Of a stretch of 64,000 nt of DNA, positions 22,057 through 31,537 are shown piece after piece; within the stretch, counting starts at the first letter, position 1; the number at the start of each line of letters is the position of its first letter. The notes under the pieces were generated by a model. That model was not told where the DNA came from, did not search any database, and saw only the letters and a list, made by a program, of their open reading frames with translations. Position numbers and translations under genes: made by a program. The stretch is from Pseudalgibacter alginicilyticus. GTDB taxonomy: Bacteria > Bacteroidota > Bacteroidia > Flavobacteriales > Flavobacteriaceae. The stretch lies in contig NZ_CP012898.1 of the NCBI RefSeq assembly GCF_001310225.1, positions 3,714,001 to 3,778,000 of the forward strand, in the 5' to 3' direction.

Positions 22057-23904
22057 ATGAAAATATATAAAATATGGATGCTCATAGCTTTTATAAGTGT
22101 GGCATCTTGCGAAGATTTTTTAGATGTTAATCCTGATTTAGGACTTACAGAAGAGGATGTATTCTCAAGTTATGAATCAACTCGAGGGTATTTAGATAAT
22201 TGTTATGAAGTTCTTTTGGATATTCATCATTGGCGTTCACAAGGATTAGATAGAACTACAATTAACGCACTTTCCGATGAAGCTGGTAGTCCCTATAACG
22301 GTAACATAGCACAAGCACTGAATTCTGGAGCCTGGTCAAATCGATGGGCTGGTATTCCTGAAATAGGTTGGGGAGGAACTGCAGGCTACGACCAAGGTTC
22401 GGCATTTACCAATGCTGTGTTTGCCATTAGAATTACCAATAAAGTAATTACTCGATTAGAAGATAGCCAAGTACCAGGTGTTTCTGAGAAACAAACAGCT
22501 GAATTGTTAGGTCAGGCCTACTTTTTTAGGGCGTGGTATTATTTTCAAATTATACAACGTGCAGGTGGTATGCCAGCTTTAGATAAAGCATTTTCTTCTA
22601 ATGATAATACGGATTTAGAGCGTTTAACATATTCACAAAGTTCAGAGTTGCTAATTGAAGATTTAAATAAAGCTATACCTCTTTTACCAGATGTATGGAA
22701 CGAAAACGAATTTGGTCGTGTTACTAAAGGGGCAGCTATGGCTGTAAAATCAATGGCCACATTATATGCAGCTAGTCCATTAATGCAAAACGATATCTCT
22801 AGCACTCAGTATTTAAGTTATAGTCAAGCTTGGACAGAACGCGCAGCAGAATATGCTAATGATGTTATTAAATATATTAATGCGGGGTCTGGCGGTGCTA
22901 ACTTTAGATTAATGGATAAATCGGAATATAAAAACATATTCTATACTGATGGTATTCAGGCCTCTCCAGAGTCTATTTGGTTTCGATTAGATGCAGGAAA
23001 ACGTTCTAGTCAATCTAGGGGCTTACGTTGTAATTATATTCCTCAATACTTTTCTGGAGGGACAGGTAATGATGCTACGGCCTATTCCAATCCTACTCAA
23101 AATATAGTAGATATGTTTGAGGTTATTAATGGAACATCAGCTTATCCAATAAGTGATTCTAGATCTGGCTATAATCCTACAAATCCGTTTGTAAATAGAG
23201 ATCCAAGGTTTTATAACAATGTTATTGTTCCTGGTGAAGAATGGGGGGTAAATGCAAGTGGTCAAGCAATTTATCAAGAATTGTATGTGGATGGGCGTGA
23301 TTACAAAATAAATTTAGCCAGTCAATACACTAAAAATAGAATGTTTACGGGTTACATGATAAAAAAGTACCTGTGGCCAGAAGCAAATAATTTTACTAAA
23401 CTTTATGACATTTATGCCTTAAACTCAATTTACATTCGAGTAGCTCAAATTTATTTAGATTATGCGGAAGCTATGAATGAAGCATATGGTCCGAATGCAG
23501 ATCCAAAAGGCTATGGTTTAACGGCAGTTCAAGCTGTTAATATTATTAGAAATAGAGTTGACATGCCAAACGTATTGGCAGAATTTACTACCAATAAAGA
23601 TGTTTTTAGAGATAGAATTAGAAACGAACGTGCCGTAGAACTTATGTGGGAAAATCACAGATGGCATGATTTAAGGCGTTGGATGATTGCTGAAGATGTT
23701 TTTAAAAATCCAATAAGAGGTTTAGTAGCTACGCCTCCAACGGGCCATGCTGGTGTTGCAGATAAAAGCACACTAAACTTTACATACGAGTATATTGATT
23801 TACCAACGGAACAGCGTGTTTTCAATTTAAGAAATTATTGGTACCCGGTGTCTGAAACTGATGCGCAAGATTTGTTTAACTATAAACAAAATCCAGGATG
23901 GTAA
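22057..23904 (+). CDS. SusD/RagB-family glycan-binding lipoprotein (first pair)
   Basis: The 615-residue lipoprotein (VASC near residue 18) has the SusD helical core: an N-terminal SusD-like part with YFFRAWYYFQIIQRAGG and a C-terminal RagB/SusD part with RNERAVELMWENHRWHDLRRW. It forms the lid of the adjacent SusC transporter and binds the incoming glycan. It is slightly longer than many SusD proteins, with insertions between the TPR-like helices. The next gene's likely start lies 29 bases after its stop. Confidence 0.93.
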   Translation: MKIYKIWMLIAFISVASCEDFLDVNPDLGLTEEDVFSSYESTRGYLDNCYEVLLDIHHWRSQGLDRTTINALSDEAGSPYNGNIAQALNSGAWSNRWAGIPEIGWGGTAGYDQGSAFTNAVFAIRITNKVITRLEDSQVPGVSEKQTAELLGQAYFFRAWYYFQIIQRAGGMPALDKAFSSNDNTDLERLTYSQSSELLIEDLNKAIPLLPDVWNENEFGRVTKGAAMAVKSMATLYAASPLMQNDISSTQYLSYSQAWTERAAEYANDVIKYINAGSGGANFRLMDKSEYKNIFYTDGIQASPESIWFRLDAGKRSSQSRGLRCNYIPQYFSGGTGNDATAYSNPTQNIVDMFEVINGTSAYPISDSRSGYNPTNPFVNRDPRFYNNVIVPGEEWGVNASGQAIYQELYVDGRDYKINLASQYTKNRMFTGYMIKKYLWPEANNFTKLYDIYALNSIYIRVAQIYLDYAEAMNEAYGPNADPKGYGLTAVQAVNIIRNRVDMPNVLAEFTTNKDVFRDRIRNERAVELMWENHRWHDLRRWMIAEDVFKNPIRGLVATPPTGHAGVADKSTLNFTYEYIDLPTEQRVFNLRNYWYPVSETDAQDLFNYKQNPGW

Positions 23905-23933
23905 TTATTAATACTTTAAAAGAAATTAAAATA

Positions 23934-26900
23934 ATGGAGAATTATAAAATCAAATTAATATCTGCTTTTTTTGTTTTGATAATGGTGAACTTAAATAGTT
24001 ATGTTCATGCTCAAGAAGTAGTATCCTTAACTATTCAATCTATTTTGGTTGATGAAAACGATAATCCAATCCCTGATGCATTGATTGTTTTGGGTGATGG
24101 ATTAGTGGAAACACATTCCGATTTACAAGGCAATTTTTCTATAAAAGCAATGCCAGAAAATATTATGTTAATCAGTGCAAATGGCTACCAAAGTAAAACA
24201 GTCTATTTAAAATCAGAAAAGGTAGAAAGTAAAACTATACTTAAAAAAGCTGCCCTTTTCACAGGCGATGAGCATGTTATTAGGCTTCCTGCAAATACAA
24301 AAACAACGCAGCGTGCTCTAACAGGTGCTGTAAGTAAAGTGTCAGGTAAAGAGTTAGAGTCTCAACCAGATGTAGTTTTTCATAATGCATTACAAGGTAG
24401 GTTAGCTGGTGTTTCTACACAAATGACTACTAATGGATTGGGTAACAATCAGCCTAATATTTATGTCCGTGGTTTAGGAAGGCAATCGGCTAATACTGCA
24501 CTGACTATTGTAGATGGTATAGAACGTCCTTTAGAGTTTTTAACAGCTGAGGAAATTGAAAGTATAGAAGTTTTAAAAGATGCTACAGCTAAAATATTAT
24601 ACGGCCCGCGTGCCGCTAATGGTGTAATATTGGTAACAACTAAAAAAGGGCGTGTTGATACGCAAGTAATTAAAGCATCTTTAGAATATGGTACTAATAT
24701 GAATACCAGAATGGCTAAATATTTAAATAGTGGAGATTACGCTACGCTTTATAATGAAGCTTTAGGAAATGATGGTTTTTTACCACTATATTCAACAACA
24801 GATATTGCGGGCTATTACGCCAGTAGTGGCGAAAATGATCAGCAATACCCTAATATTAACCATAATGATTATTTCTTAAATGAAAGTGCTCCAATTAGAA
24901 AAGTAAATTTTGAATATTCAGGGGGGACTAATGAATCGCAATATGGGGTTTATTTAGGTTATATTGGTACTAATGGTATCGAAAAAATAGGAGAACAAGT
25001 ATCTCAAGATAGAATTAATGTTCGTGGTAATTTAGATTTTAAAATATCTGATAATCTTGTAGGTCATATTGAAGGTAATGGTATAATCGAATCTAGAAAA
25101 TGGGGTAAATTAGGTCAGGATCAAATTTTCGGTAAAATAAATACAGAACGACCTAATGAGTTTCCATTATTAATTCAAGATCCTAATTTTAGCGGAGAAG
25201 CTGCTTCTTTAGGTGATGAAATTATTCCACCATTAGGGGGGTCTTATCAAAATAAACAAAGTCTTTATGGTGATATGATGTATGGTGGTTACCAAGAATA
25301 TCAATTCTTTTATGGACAAACTAACTTTGGTTTAGATTGGGACTTAAATAATACGGCAAAAGGCTTATCGGCAACTACAACACTTAATTTTGATAATTAT
25401 CAATACCATGCTGCCGATCAAATAAGTAACCCTATTCGCTATGCCCTTGCTTATAATGTAGATGCGAGTATGATAGAGTACACCAAATTAAATCAAAGGA
25501 CTATTGAGCGCGACCGGACTGAAAGGAGTAGCAATATTACAAGATCGTTAGGGTGGACTTCAAATTTAAAGTATAAATTAAAGATAAATAAGGACAATCA
25601 GTTAATTGCAGATTTATCGTATTTCTACTATTTAAATCAAGAAAATTCAAGACGTCAGCATATTAAAAATGGGAACACAGCTTTAAAAACGAATTATGCT
25701 TATAAAAACAAGTTGTTTTTTGAATTAACTTATGCTTTAATGGAAAGTAATAAATTTGTTGGAAAAAACAGACTGTTTTTATCACACGCGGTTGGTGCTG
25801 CTTGGGTAATCAGTGAAGAGCCTTTTATGAGTTCTTATAAAGCGATTGATTTTCTGAAACTAAAATCAAGCTACGGAATATTAGGATACGATGCAGCAAC
25901 TGATTTTTATTTATATGAAACACGTTATTCTAGAAATGGGACTATTAGTTTAGGTGAACGAAACTCTGCAAGTGCCGTAAGAACTGGGTTTGATAATTTT
26001 GGAAATCCTAATTTAGTTTGGGAAAAATCAAAAGAATTTAATGTTGGTATTGAAGGTTTAGTATTTAATAAAGCCTTACAATTCGAGTTCAACTATTTTC
26101 ATGAAACTAGAGATGATATTATTTCTTCTAATCCTTCATCTACTACATCCTCTATTGTTGGGGCAATTAAAATACCAGAAAACATAGGGACGGTAGCAAA
26201 TCAAGGGATTGATGGAAGCGTAAATTGGTTTAAAAATTTTGGTGCGTTAAAATTAAACTTTGGTGCTAACTTTTTGATTTCTAAAAATAACGTAAAATCT
26301 GCCGATGCCATTAATAATATTGATGTTAATTTAAATGTTGAGGGGCGTGCTTCCGATGTTATTTTTGGATATGTATCTAATGGGCTTTTTAAAACTCAGC
26401 AAGAGGTTGATGCTGCACCTATACAAAACTTAGGACCTTATGGTATTGGAAATATTTCGTATAAAGATTTAAATAACGATGGGGTTATTAATGAACAGGA
26501 TAGAACTGTTATTGGCAACAGTTTTCCTAGGTCTAGTTTTGGAGTTAATTTAGATGCACAATATAAAGGCTTTGGAGTGTCTGTTTTAGGTGTTGCAGAT
26601 TCTGGAGTTGATATGATTAAGAGTAATTCTTATTACAGAAACAATGGCGAAGGTAAATACTCTGTGTTGGCGTCGGATAGATTTCATTCTGTAAATAATC
26701 CTAACGGTACGCAGCCAATTCTGACTACTTTAAATCCTATAAATGATACTGTGTCATCAACATTTTGGATGGAAAACGCAGCTTTTTTTAGATTAAAAAA
26801 TGTAGAGTTAAGCTATTCCTTTTCAAATGATTTATGGTTGGCTAAAACAACACGATTTTATATAAGAGGTACAAACCTTTTTGTGTTATCTAGTGTGAAA

Positions 26901-26987
26901 GATTTAGACCCTGAAGTTCCAAATTCAGGTGTAACTAATTACCCTTTGTTTAGAACTTTGACTGCAGGTGTATCTGTAGCATTTTAA
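23934..26987 (+). CDS. SusC-family TonB-dependent receptor (second pair)
   Basis: This is a second SusC-like transporter of about 1017 residues from the preferred start. An upstream ATG at 23898 overlaps the SusD stop, but the signal peptide starts directly at 23934 (MENYKIKLISAFF). It has a short regulatory-like domain (about 30-105), a plug with ALTIVDGIERPLEF and EVLKDATAKILYG, and a barrel ending in SVAF. The N-terminal domain is more divergent than in the first SusC, suggesting the two pairs take up different fragments. It is paired with the SusD that follows 14 bases later. Confidence 0.92.
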   Translation: MENYKIKLISAFFVLIMVNLNSYVHAQEVVSLTIQSILVDENDNPIPDALIVLGDGLVETHSDLQGNFSIKAMPENIMLISANGYQSKTVYLKSEKVESKTILKKAALFTGDEHVIRLPANTKTTQRALTGAVSKVSGKELESQPDVVFHNALQGRLAGVSTQMTTNGLGNNQPNIYVRGLGRQSANTALTIVDGIERPLEFLTAEEIESIEVLKDATAKILYGPRAANGVILVTTKKGRVDTQVIKASLEYGTNMNTRMAKYLNSGDYATLYNEALGNDGFLPLYSTTDIAGYYASSGENDQQYPNINHNDYFLNESAPIRKVNFEYSGGTNESQYGVYLGYIGTNGIEKIGEQVSQDRINVRGNLDFKISDNLVGHIEGNGIIESRKWGKLGQDQIFGKINTERPNEFPLLIQDPNFSGEAASLGDEIIPPLGGSYQNKQSLYGDMMYGGYQEYQFFYGQTNFGLDWDLNNTAKGLSATTTLNFDNYQYHAADQISNPIRYALAYNVDASMIEYTKLNQRTIERDRTERSSNITRSLGWTSNLKYKLKINKDNQLIADLSYFYYLNQENSRRQHIKNGNTALKTNYAYKNKLFFELTYALMESNKFVGKNRLFLSHAVGAAWVISEEPFMSSYKAIDFLKLKSSYGILGYDAATDFYLYETRYSRNGTISLGERNSASAVRTGFDNFGNPNLVWEKSKEFNVGIEGLVFNKALQFEFNYFHETRDDIISSNPSSTTSSIVGAIKIPENIGTVANQGIDGSVNWFKNFGALKLNFGANFLISKNNVKSADAINNIDVNLNVEGRASDVIFGYVSNGLFKTQQEVDAAPIQNLGPYGIGNISYKDLNNDGVINEQDRTVIGNSFPRSSFGVNLDAQYKGFGVSVLGVADSGVDMIKSNSYYRNNGEGKYSVLASDRFHSVNNPNGTQPILTTLNPINDTVSSTFWMENAAFFRLKNVELSYSFSNDLWLAKTTRFYIRGTNLFVLSSVKDLDPEVPNSGVTNYPLFRTLTAGVSVAF

Positions 26988-27001
26988 AAAAATAAGAAAA
27001 G

Positions 27002-28759
27002 ATGAAAAATAATTTTATAAAAATTATATTTATTGTATTCGCAATACTAAATATAGCCTGTTCATTTGAACCGGAAATAGAAAATACCTTTGATGAAGAT
27101 TATGCTTTTGGATTGCCCGAAAATATGGAAGGCCTCCTTCTTAATGCCTACGGAAATTTACCAAATACTATTATAGATGGATATGGAGGCGACTTTTTAG
27201 ATGCTGCTACCGATAATGCAGTTACAAATAGTTATTCTAATGGGATTTTTCGTATAGGTTCAGGAGGGTTAACATCAAATAATAACCCAATTGGTCAATG
27301 GGATAATGCCTATAATCAATTAAGAAATATTCACATATTCTTTGAAAACGGATTAGGAGATGGTGTTATTTATGATATCACATCAGAAACAGAAGATCAA
27401 TTAAAAAGAGATAATTTAAAGGGAGAAGCATACTATTTACGTGCTTGGTGGAGTTTCCATTTACTACAAGTTTATGGTGGAAAAACAGCTACTGGTGAAG
27501 CCTTAGGGTATCCAATTGTTTTAAAATCCTTATCGCAAGAAGAAGCAACAGATTTTGAATCTGTAAAACGAAATTCTTACGAAGAATGTATAGCTCAAAT
27601 TATAAAAGATATTGATTCTTCTATTGTTTATCTGCCTTTCAAATATACAGGTTCAAACCCTACTACAGGTATTAATAACTTAGGAAGAGCAGACCAACAA
27701 GTAGCTTTAGCATTAAAATCAAGAGTATCTTTATATGCTGCCAGTCCAGCTTATCAATCAGATGATGTGGTGTCTCTTACAGGTATGGGGCAATTTTCAG
27801 TAGTAGACCAAACCACATATATTAATAAATGGACAACAGCGGCTGTGTATGCACAAGACGCCATTAATAAAATTGGTGCTTTTTCAAGTTTGTCGGAATC
27901 AGATTTTGATAGCAATACTACACCAACAGAATTTATTTGGAGAAGTTTTTTTACTAATTCTAATTTAGAAAACAATAATTATCCAATAGCAGAATTTGGA
28001 GCAGCAAGAACAGGGCCATCTCAAAATTTAGTAAATGCCTTTTATTCTCAAAATGGCTATCCAATTCATGATGCTCGATCAAACTATGATGAAACTAACC
28101 CTTATGATAACAGAGATCCTAGGTTGTATTTAAACGTTTTATATAACGGCAGTAGTTTTAATAACAGGGATTTAGAAACCTTTGTAGGAGGTTTAGATTC
28201 CAAAGAAAAGTTTTCTGGAAACACAAGAACGGGGTATTATGTTAGAAAATGGTTATCATTACAACCAGGTTTAATAAGTGTAGATAACTCTAGTAGTTCA
28301 CGGCACTATAATCCTTACTTTCGTAGAACCGAGCTATATTTAAACCTTGCTGAGGCTGCTAATGAAGCCTTTGGTCCTACAGGTGTAGGGACTGGTGTTA
28401 CACAAAATGCTATAAGTATAATTAAATCTATTAGAACAAAAGCAGGAATTACTGATAATACCTATGTGGATGAAGTTGCAGCTTTAGGAAAAGATGAATT
28501 TAGAAAATTGATCCAAAATGAGAGACGTTTAGAATTAGCGTTCGAGAACCATAGATATTTTGACCTTAGAAGGAACTTGTTGCCTTTGGATGAAACAGTC
28601 AAGGGTATAAAAATAACTAAAAACACCGATGATTCTTTAAACTTTGTTGAGGTGGATGTTGAAGAACGAAATTTTAATAGTTTAAAGTATTATTATGCGC
28701 CACTACCCTATGATGAGCTATCAAAAAGCCCTAATTTAATAAATAACTTAGGTTGGTAA
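27002..28759 (+). CDS. SusD/RagB-family lipoprotein (second pair)
   Basis: The 585-residue surface lipoprotein (NIACS) has the SusD core AYYLRAWWSFHLLQVYGG and the C-terminal RRLELAFENHRYFDLRR signature. It partners the SusC just upstream. Its ligand cannot be read from sequence, but the operon context suggests an oligosaccharide of the same sulfated galactan. Confidence 0.92.
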   Translation: MKNNFIKIIFIVFAILNIACSFEPEIENTFDEDYAFGLPENMEGLLLNAYGNLPNTIIDGYGGDFLDAATDNAVTNSYSNGIFRIGSGGLTSNNNPIGQWDNAYNQLRNIHIFFENGLGDGVIYDITSETEDQLKRDNLKGEAYYLRAWWSFHLLQVYGGKTATGEALGYPIVLKSLSQEEATDFESVKRNSYEECIAQIIKDIDSSIVYLPFKYTGSNPTTGINNLGRADQQVALALKSRVSLYAASPAYQSDDVVSLTGMGQFSVVDQTTYINKWTTAAVYAQDAINKIGAFSSLSESDFDSNTTPTEFIWRSFFTNSNLENNNYPIAEFGAARTGPSQNLVNAFYSQNGYPIHDARSNYDETNPYDNRDPRLYLNVLYNGSSFNNRDLETFVGGLDSKEKFSGNTRTGYYVRKWLSLQPGLISVDNSSSSRHYNPYFRRTELYLNLAEAANEAFGPTGVGTGVTQNAISIIKSIRTKAGITDNTYVDEVAALGKDEFRKLIQNERRLELAFENHRYFDLRRNLLPLDETVKGIKITKNTDDSLNFVEVDVEERNFNSLKYYYAPLPYDELSKSPNLINNLGW

Positions 28760-28771
28760 AATTAATTCAAA

Positions 28772-29710
28772 ATGAACATACAAATGAAAACATATATAAA
28801 CAAAATCGCATTAGTATTGATTGTTACTGGTGCAGCATTCACTTCATGTGAATCATACGAAGATTTTACTGGAGATTTTGATAAAACAACAGTCTATTTT
28901 GCAACTCAAAAACCATTACGAACCATTGTTTCTTATGATGAAATGTCATTTAAAGTAGGTGTTTCATTAGGAGGTAAAAGAGAAAATACAGTTGAAGAAT
29001 ACGCTGATTTTGAAATAGATCCAGACTTATTAAATACAGTAGATGGGGCGGATGTGTTTACTTTATTGCCTAGTTCTTATTATAAATTAAGTAATACTTC
29101 TAAAATGGTTATTCCTATAGGAGAATTTATTGGAGACGTTGCTGTGACGTTAAATAAAGAGTTGTTTACAAATGATCCATTAGCTACACAAAATACGTAT
29201 GCTTTACCATTGAAAATAACAAATTCTTCTTTAGATTCCATAGGTGGTTTTGACCCTGATGGAACAGTTATAGATATTCCTAAAAATTATACTATTTTGG
29301 TAGTAAAATATATTAGTTCCTATTCAGGAGTGTATTATCATAAAGGCACTCAAAAAGAAGTAGATGGTAGTGGAGGTCTTATAAGTGAAACAATATATAA
29401 TAATACCGATGATGTAAATAATCAAACATGGGGTCTTAGTACGGTAGATAGAAATTCAGTTAAAACTTCAGGTATTGGAACCTTTACTAATCAAAATTTT
29501 GTTATCAATATTGATGAATCAACTAATGCCATATATATAGATGCCCCTAGTTCTGGAGTTACTAATTTAGTTGGGACGGGGACCTTAAATAACGATCGTT
29601 CAATTTCTTTAAGCTATAGTTTTACATTAAGTGGTAAAAATTATGAGGTGGAAGATACTTTAGTTTTACGTCAGCCAGTAGAAAAAGATTTAATATTTGA
29701 AGAGTGGTAA
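28772..29710 (+). CDS. DUF1735/DUF4361-type surface glycan-binding lipoprotein
   Basis: The 312-residue lipoprotein (AAFTSCESY) is in the usual place for a SusE/F-like surface glycan-binding protein. The N-terminal part (about 35-170, TTVYFATQKPLRTIV) is typical of DUF1735. The C-terminal part, starting near YSGVYYHKG, resembles DUF4361 and ends in a beta-rich domain. It probably helps recruit glycan to the second SusC/SusD pair. It ends the operon and is followed by a strong terminator. A second ATG four codons in is an alternative start. Confidence 0.82.
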   Translation: MNIQMKTYINKIALVLIVTGAAFTSCESYEDFTGDFDKTTVYFATQKPLRTIVSYDEMSFKVGVSLGGKRENTVEEYADFEIDPDLLNTVDGADVFTLLPSSYYKLSNTSKMVIPIGEFIGDVAVTLNKELFTNDPLATQNTYALPLKITNSSLDSIGGFDPDGTVIDIPKNYTILVVKYISSYSGVYYHKGTQKEVDGSGGLISETIYNNTDDVNNQTWGLSTVDRNSVKTSGIGTFTNQNFVINIDESTNAIYIDAPSSGVTNLVGTGTLNNDRSISLSYSFTLSGKNYEVEDTLVLRQPVEKDLIFEEW

Positions 29711-29733
29711 TGTTAATATGATATTTATATAAA

Positions 29734-29773
29734 TGAAAAAACGTCATGACTTTAATGTTTGTGACGTTTTTTT
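29734..29773 (+). terminator. Intrinsic terminator of the SusCD operon
   Basis: The arms AAAAAACGTCA (29735-29745) and TGACGTTTTTT (29762-29772) form an 11-bp stem with a T-run, 25 bases after the stop of the DUF1735 lipoprotein gene. Confidence 0.8.
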
Positions 29774-30020
29774 ATCAACGTGTAATTTTTAATTACTTTT
29801 TATGGTTTCCTAAGTGGTTTACTAATAAAAAAAGCTAATGCAACATTTATCATCCCCAATTGATATTTCTGGTACAATTATAATAATCCTAAATGGTTAG
29901 ATTTGTTAAATATAACTAATACCAAAGTAAAAATATTGATTGTTTTAAGTTTATAACTTAATTATAAGTAGTAAAACGTTGCAATTAAATCTACATTAAT
30001 TACTAAAAAATGAATTATTT
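29774..30020 (+). promoter_or_regulatory. Promoter region of the second sulfatase operon
   Basis: This gap carries GCAACATTT at 29840-29848 and an exact -7 element TAGATTTG at 29898-29905, 58 bases later. Nothing else was recognised. Confidence 0.45.
29840..29848 (+). promoter_or_regulatory. Candidate HTCS operator upstream of the sulfatase-GH29 operon
   Basis: GCAACATTT is oriented toward the downstream sulfatase, and its 3' flank resembles the flank of the 18688 copy. It lies 58 bases before the -7 element, against 48 for the copy at 7333. That is one helical turn of difference. Confidence 0.45.
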
Positions 30021-31526
30021 ATGGCTAAACTAATATTACGAGTTCTTATTTTAACAAGTATTTTTTATAATACTAAAGGTTATGCACAACATACAAATAG
30101 CGAAAAACCTAATATTTTATTCATTTTTACTGATGATCAAAGAGCTGATGCAATAGGAGCAAGTGGGAACACTTACATAAAAACGCCTAATATAGATAAA
30201 TTAGCCCAAGCAGGAACTCTTTTTGAAAACGCTTATGTTATGGGGGGAAACCATGGTGCTGTATGTGCTGCAAGTAGAGCCATGTTACTAAGTGGTAAAA
30301 GTTTATTTCATGTATATGATAAATTAAAAGGGAGTGTAACGATGCCCTCTTTTTTTAACCAACATGGTTATGAATCATTTGCTACTGGAAAATGGCATAA
30401 TGAAGAATTCGTTTTCGAAGAAAGTTTTGATAAAGGAAAAAATGTTATGGCCATGGGTATGTCCAATCACTTTAGCGTTCCTATGAGAGATTTGGATGCC
30501 AATAAAAAATTAACAGTGCCTGTAGAAAAAGGTTTCTCAACCGATTTGTTTGCAGATGCAACAATTGAATATTTGAATAATTATACCAAAGAAAACACAA
30601 AAAAACCTTTTTTCTGTTATGTGGCATTTAGCGCACCTCACGATCCTAGATCCCCTCGAGAAGATTATGTAGGAATGTATAAAGATGATGCTTTACCATT
30701 TCCTGGTAATTTTAAACCATGGCACCCTTTTAAATTCGATAATATGAATATTAGAGATGAAACTTTAGGTCCATGGCCAAGAACCAGCGAATTAATAAGT
30801 GCATCTTTAGCAGATTACTATGCGCTAATTAGTCATATGGATGCGCGTATTGGTGATATTATTCAAACTTTAAAAGATCAGAAATTATATGATAACACTA
30901 TTATAGTTTTTGCTTCCGATAATGGTTTAGCTATAGGAAGCCATGGGTTATTAGGGAAACAAAACTTATATGAGCATAGTATAAAAGTACCTTTAATCAT
31001 GAGTGGACCTGGAATTACTAAAAACCAAAAAAGCAATGCATTACTATATTTATATGATATTTTTCCAACGTTAGCAGATTTATGTGGTATACCACAGCCT
31101 AAAAATATTGATGGAGAAAATTTTGCTGCAATATTAAAAGGTGAAAATGCTAAAACCCGCAAATCATTATATTCAGCATATCGAAATACGGTAAGAGCTG
31201 TAAGAACCAATGAATGGAAATTGATTACATATCCAAACCAAAATTATCAGCAATTATTTAATTTGAAGAATGATCCTTTAGAGTTGAACAATCTTGCTGA
31301 AAACCCTGTTAATAAAGCTAAAGTTGATGAATTATCAAAACTAATGGCTTTATGGTACTTGAAATCAGATGATACAGCAAACATGTCTCCAGATAAAATT
31401 CTTCCAATGGAATATGACTATAAAAAATTAAAACAAAATCCAGATGATAAACAACCTCAATATATTTTAGATAAATATTTTAAAGAAGTTGATTTTAATA
31501 ATATTAGAAAAACTAAACACGATTAA
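30021..31526 (+). CDS. Sulfatase (S1 family, CxAxR type)
   Basis: The 501-residue secreted sulfatase has a signal peptide (to about residue 23, GYAQ). FTDDQRADAIG carries the metal-binding aspartates. The formylglycine motif is C82-A-A-S-R, an Ala in place of the usual Pro, a variant known to be accepted by maturation enzymes. GKWHNE and FASDNGLAIGSHG complete the active site. The latter layout resembles sulfatases acting on uronic acid, fucose or galactose sulfates; the subfamily is not assigned. It is followed 11 bases later by a GH29 gene, suggesting that it exposes a residue that GH29 then removes. Confidence 0.9.
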   Translation: MAKLILRVLILTSIFYNTKGYAQHTNSEKPNILFIFTDDQRADAIGASGNTYIKTPNIDKLAQAGTLFENAYVMGGNHGAVCAASRAMLLSGKSLFHVYDKLKGSVTMPSFFNQHGYESFATGKWHNEEFVFEESFDKGKNVMAMGMSNHFSVPMRDLDANKKLTVPVEKGFSTDLFADATIEYLNNYTKENTKKPFFCYVAFSAPHDPRSPREDYVGMYKDDALPFPGNFKPWHPFKFDNMNIRDETLGPWPRTSELISASLADYYALISHMDARIGDIIQTLKDQKLYDNTIIVFASDNGLAIGSHGLLGKQNLYEHSIKVPLIMSGPGITKNQKSNALLYLYDIFPTLADLCGIPQPKNIDGENFAAILKGENAKTRKSLYSAYRNTVRAVRTNEWKLITYPNQNYQQLFNLKNDPLELNNLAENPVNKAKVDELSKLMALWYLKSDDTANMSPDKILPMEYDYKKLKQNPDDKQPQYILDKYFKEVDFNNIRKTKHD

Positions 31527-31537
31527 TTAAGGCTAAA

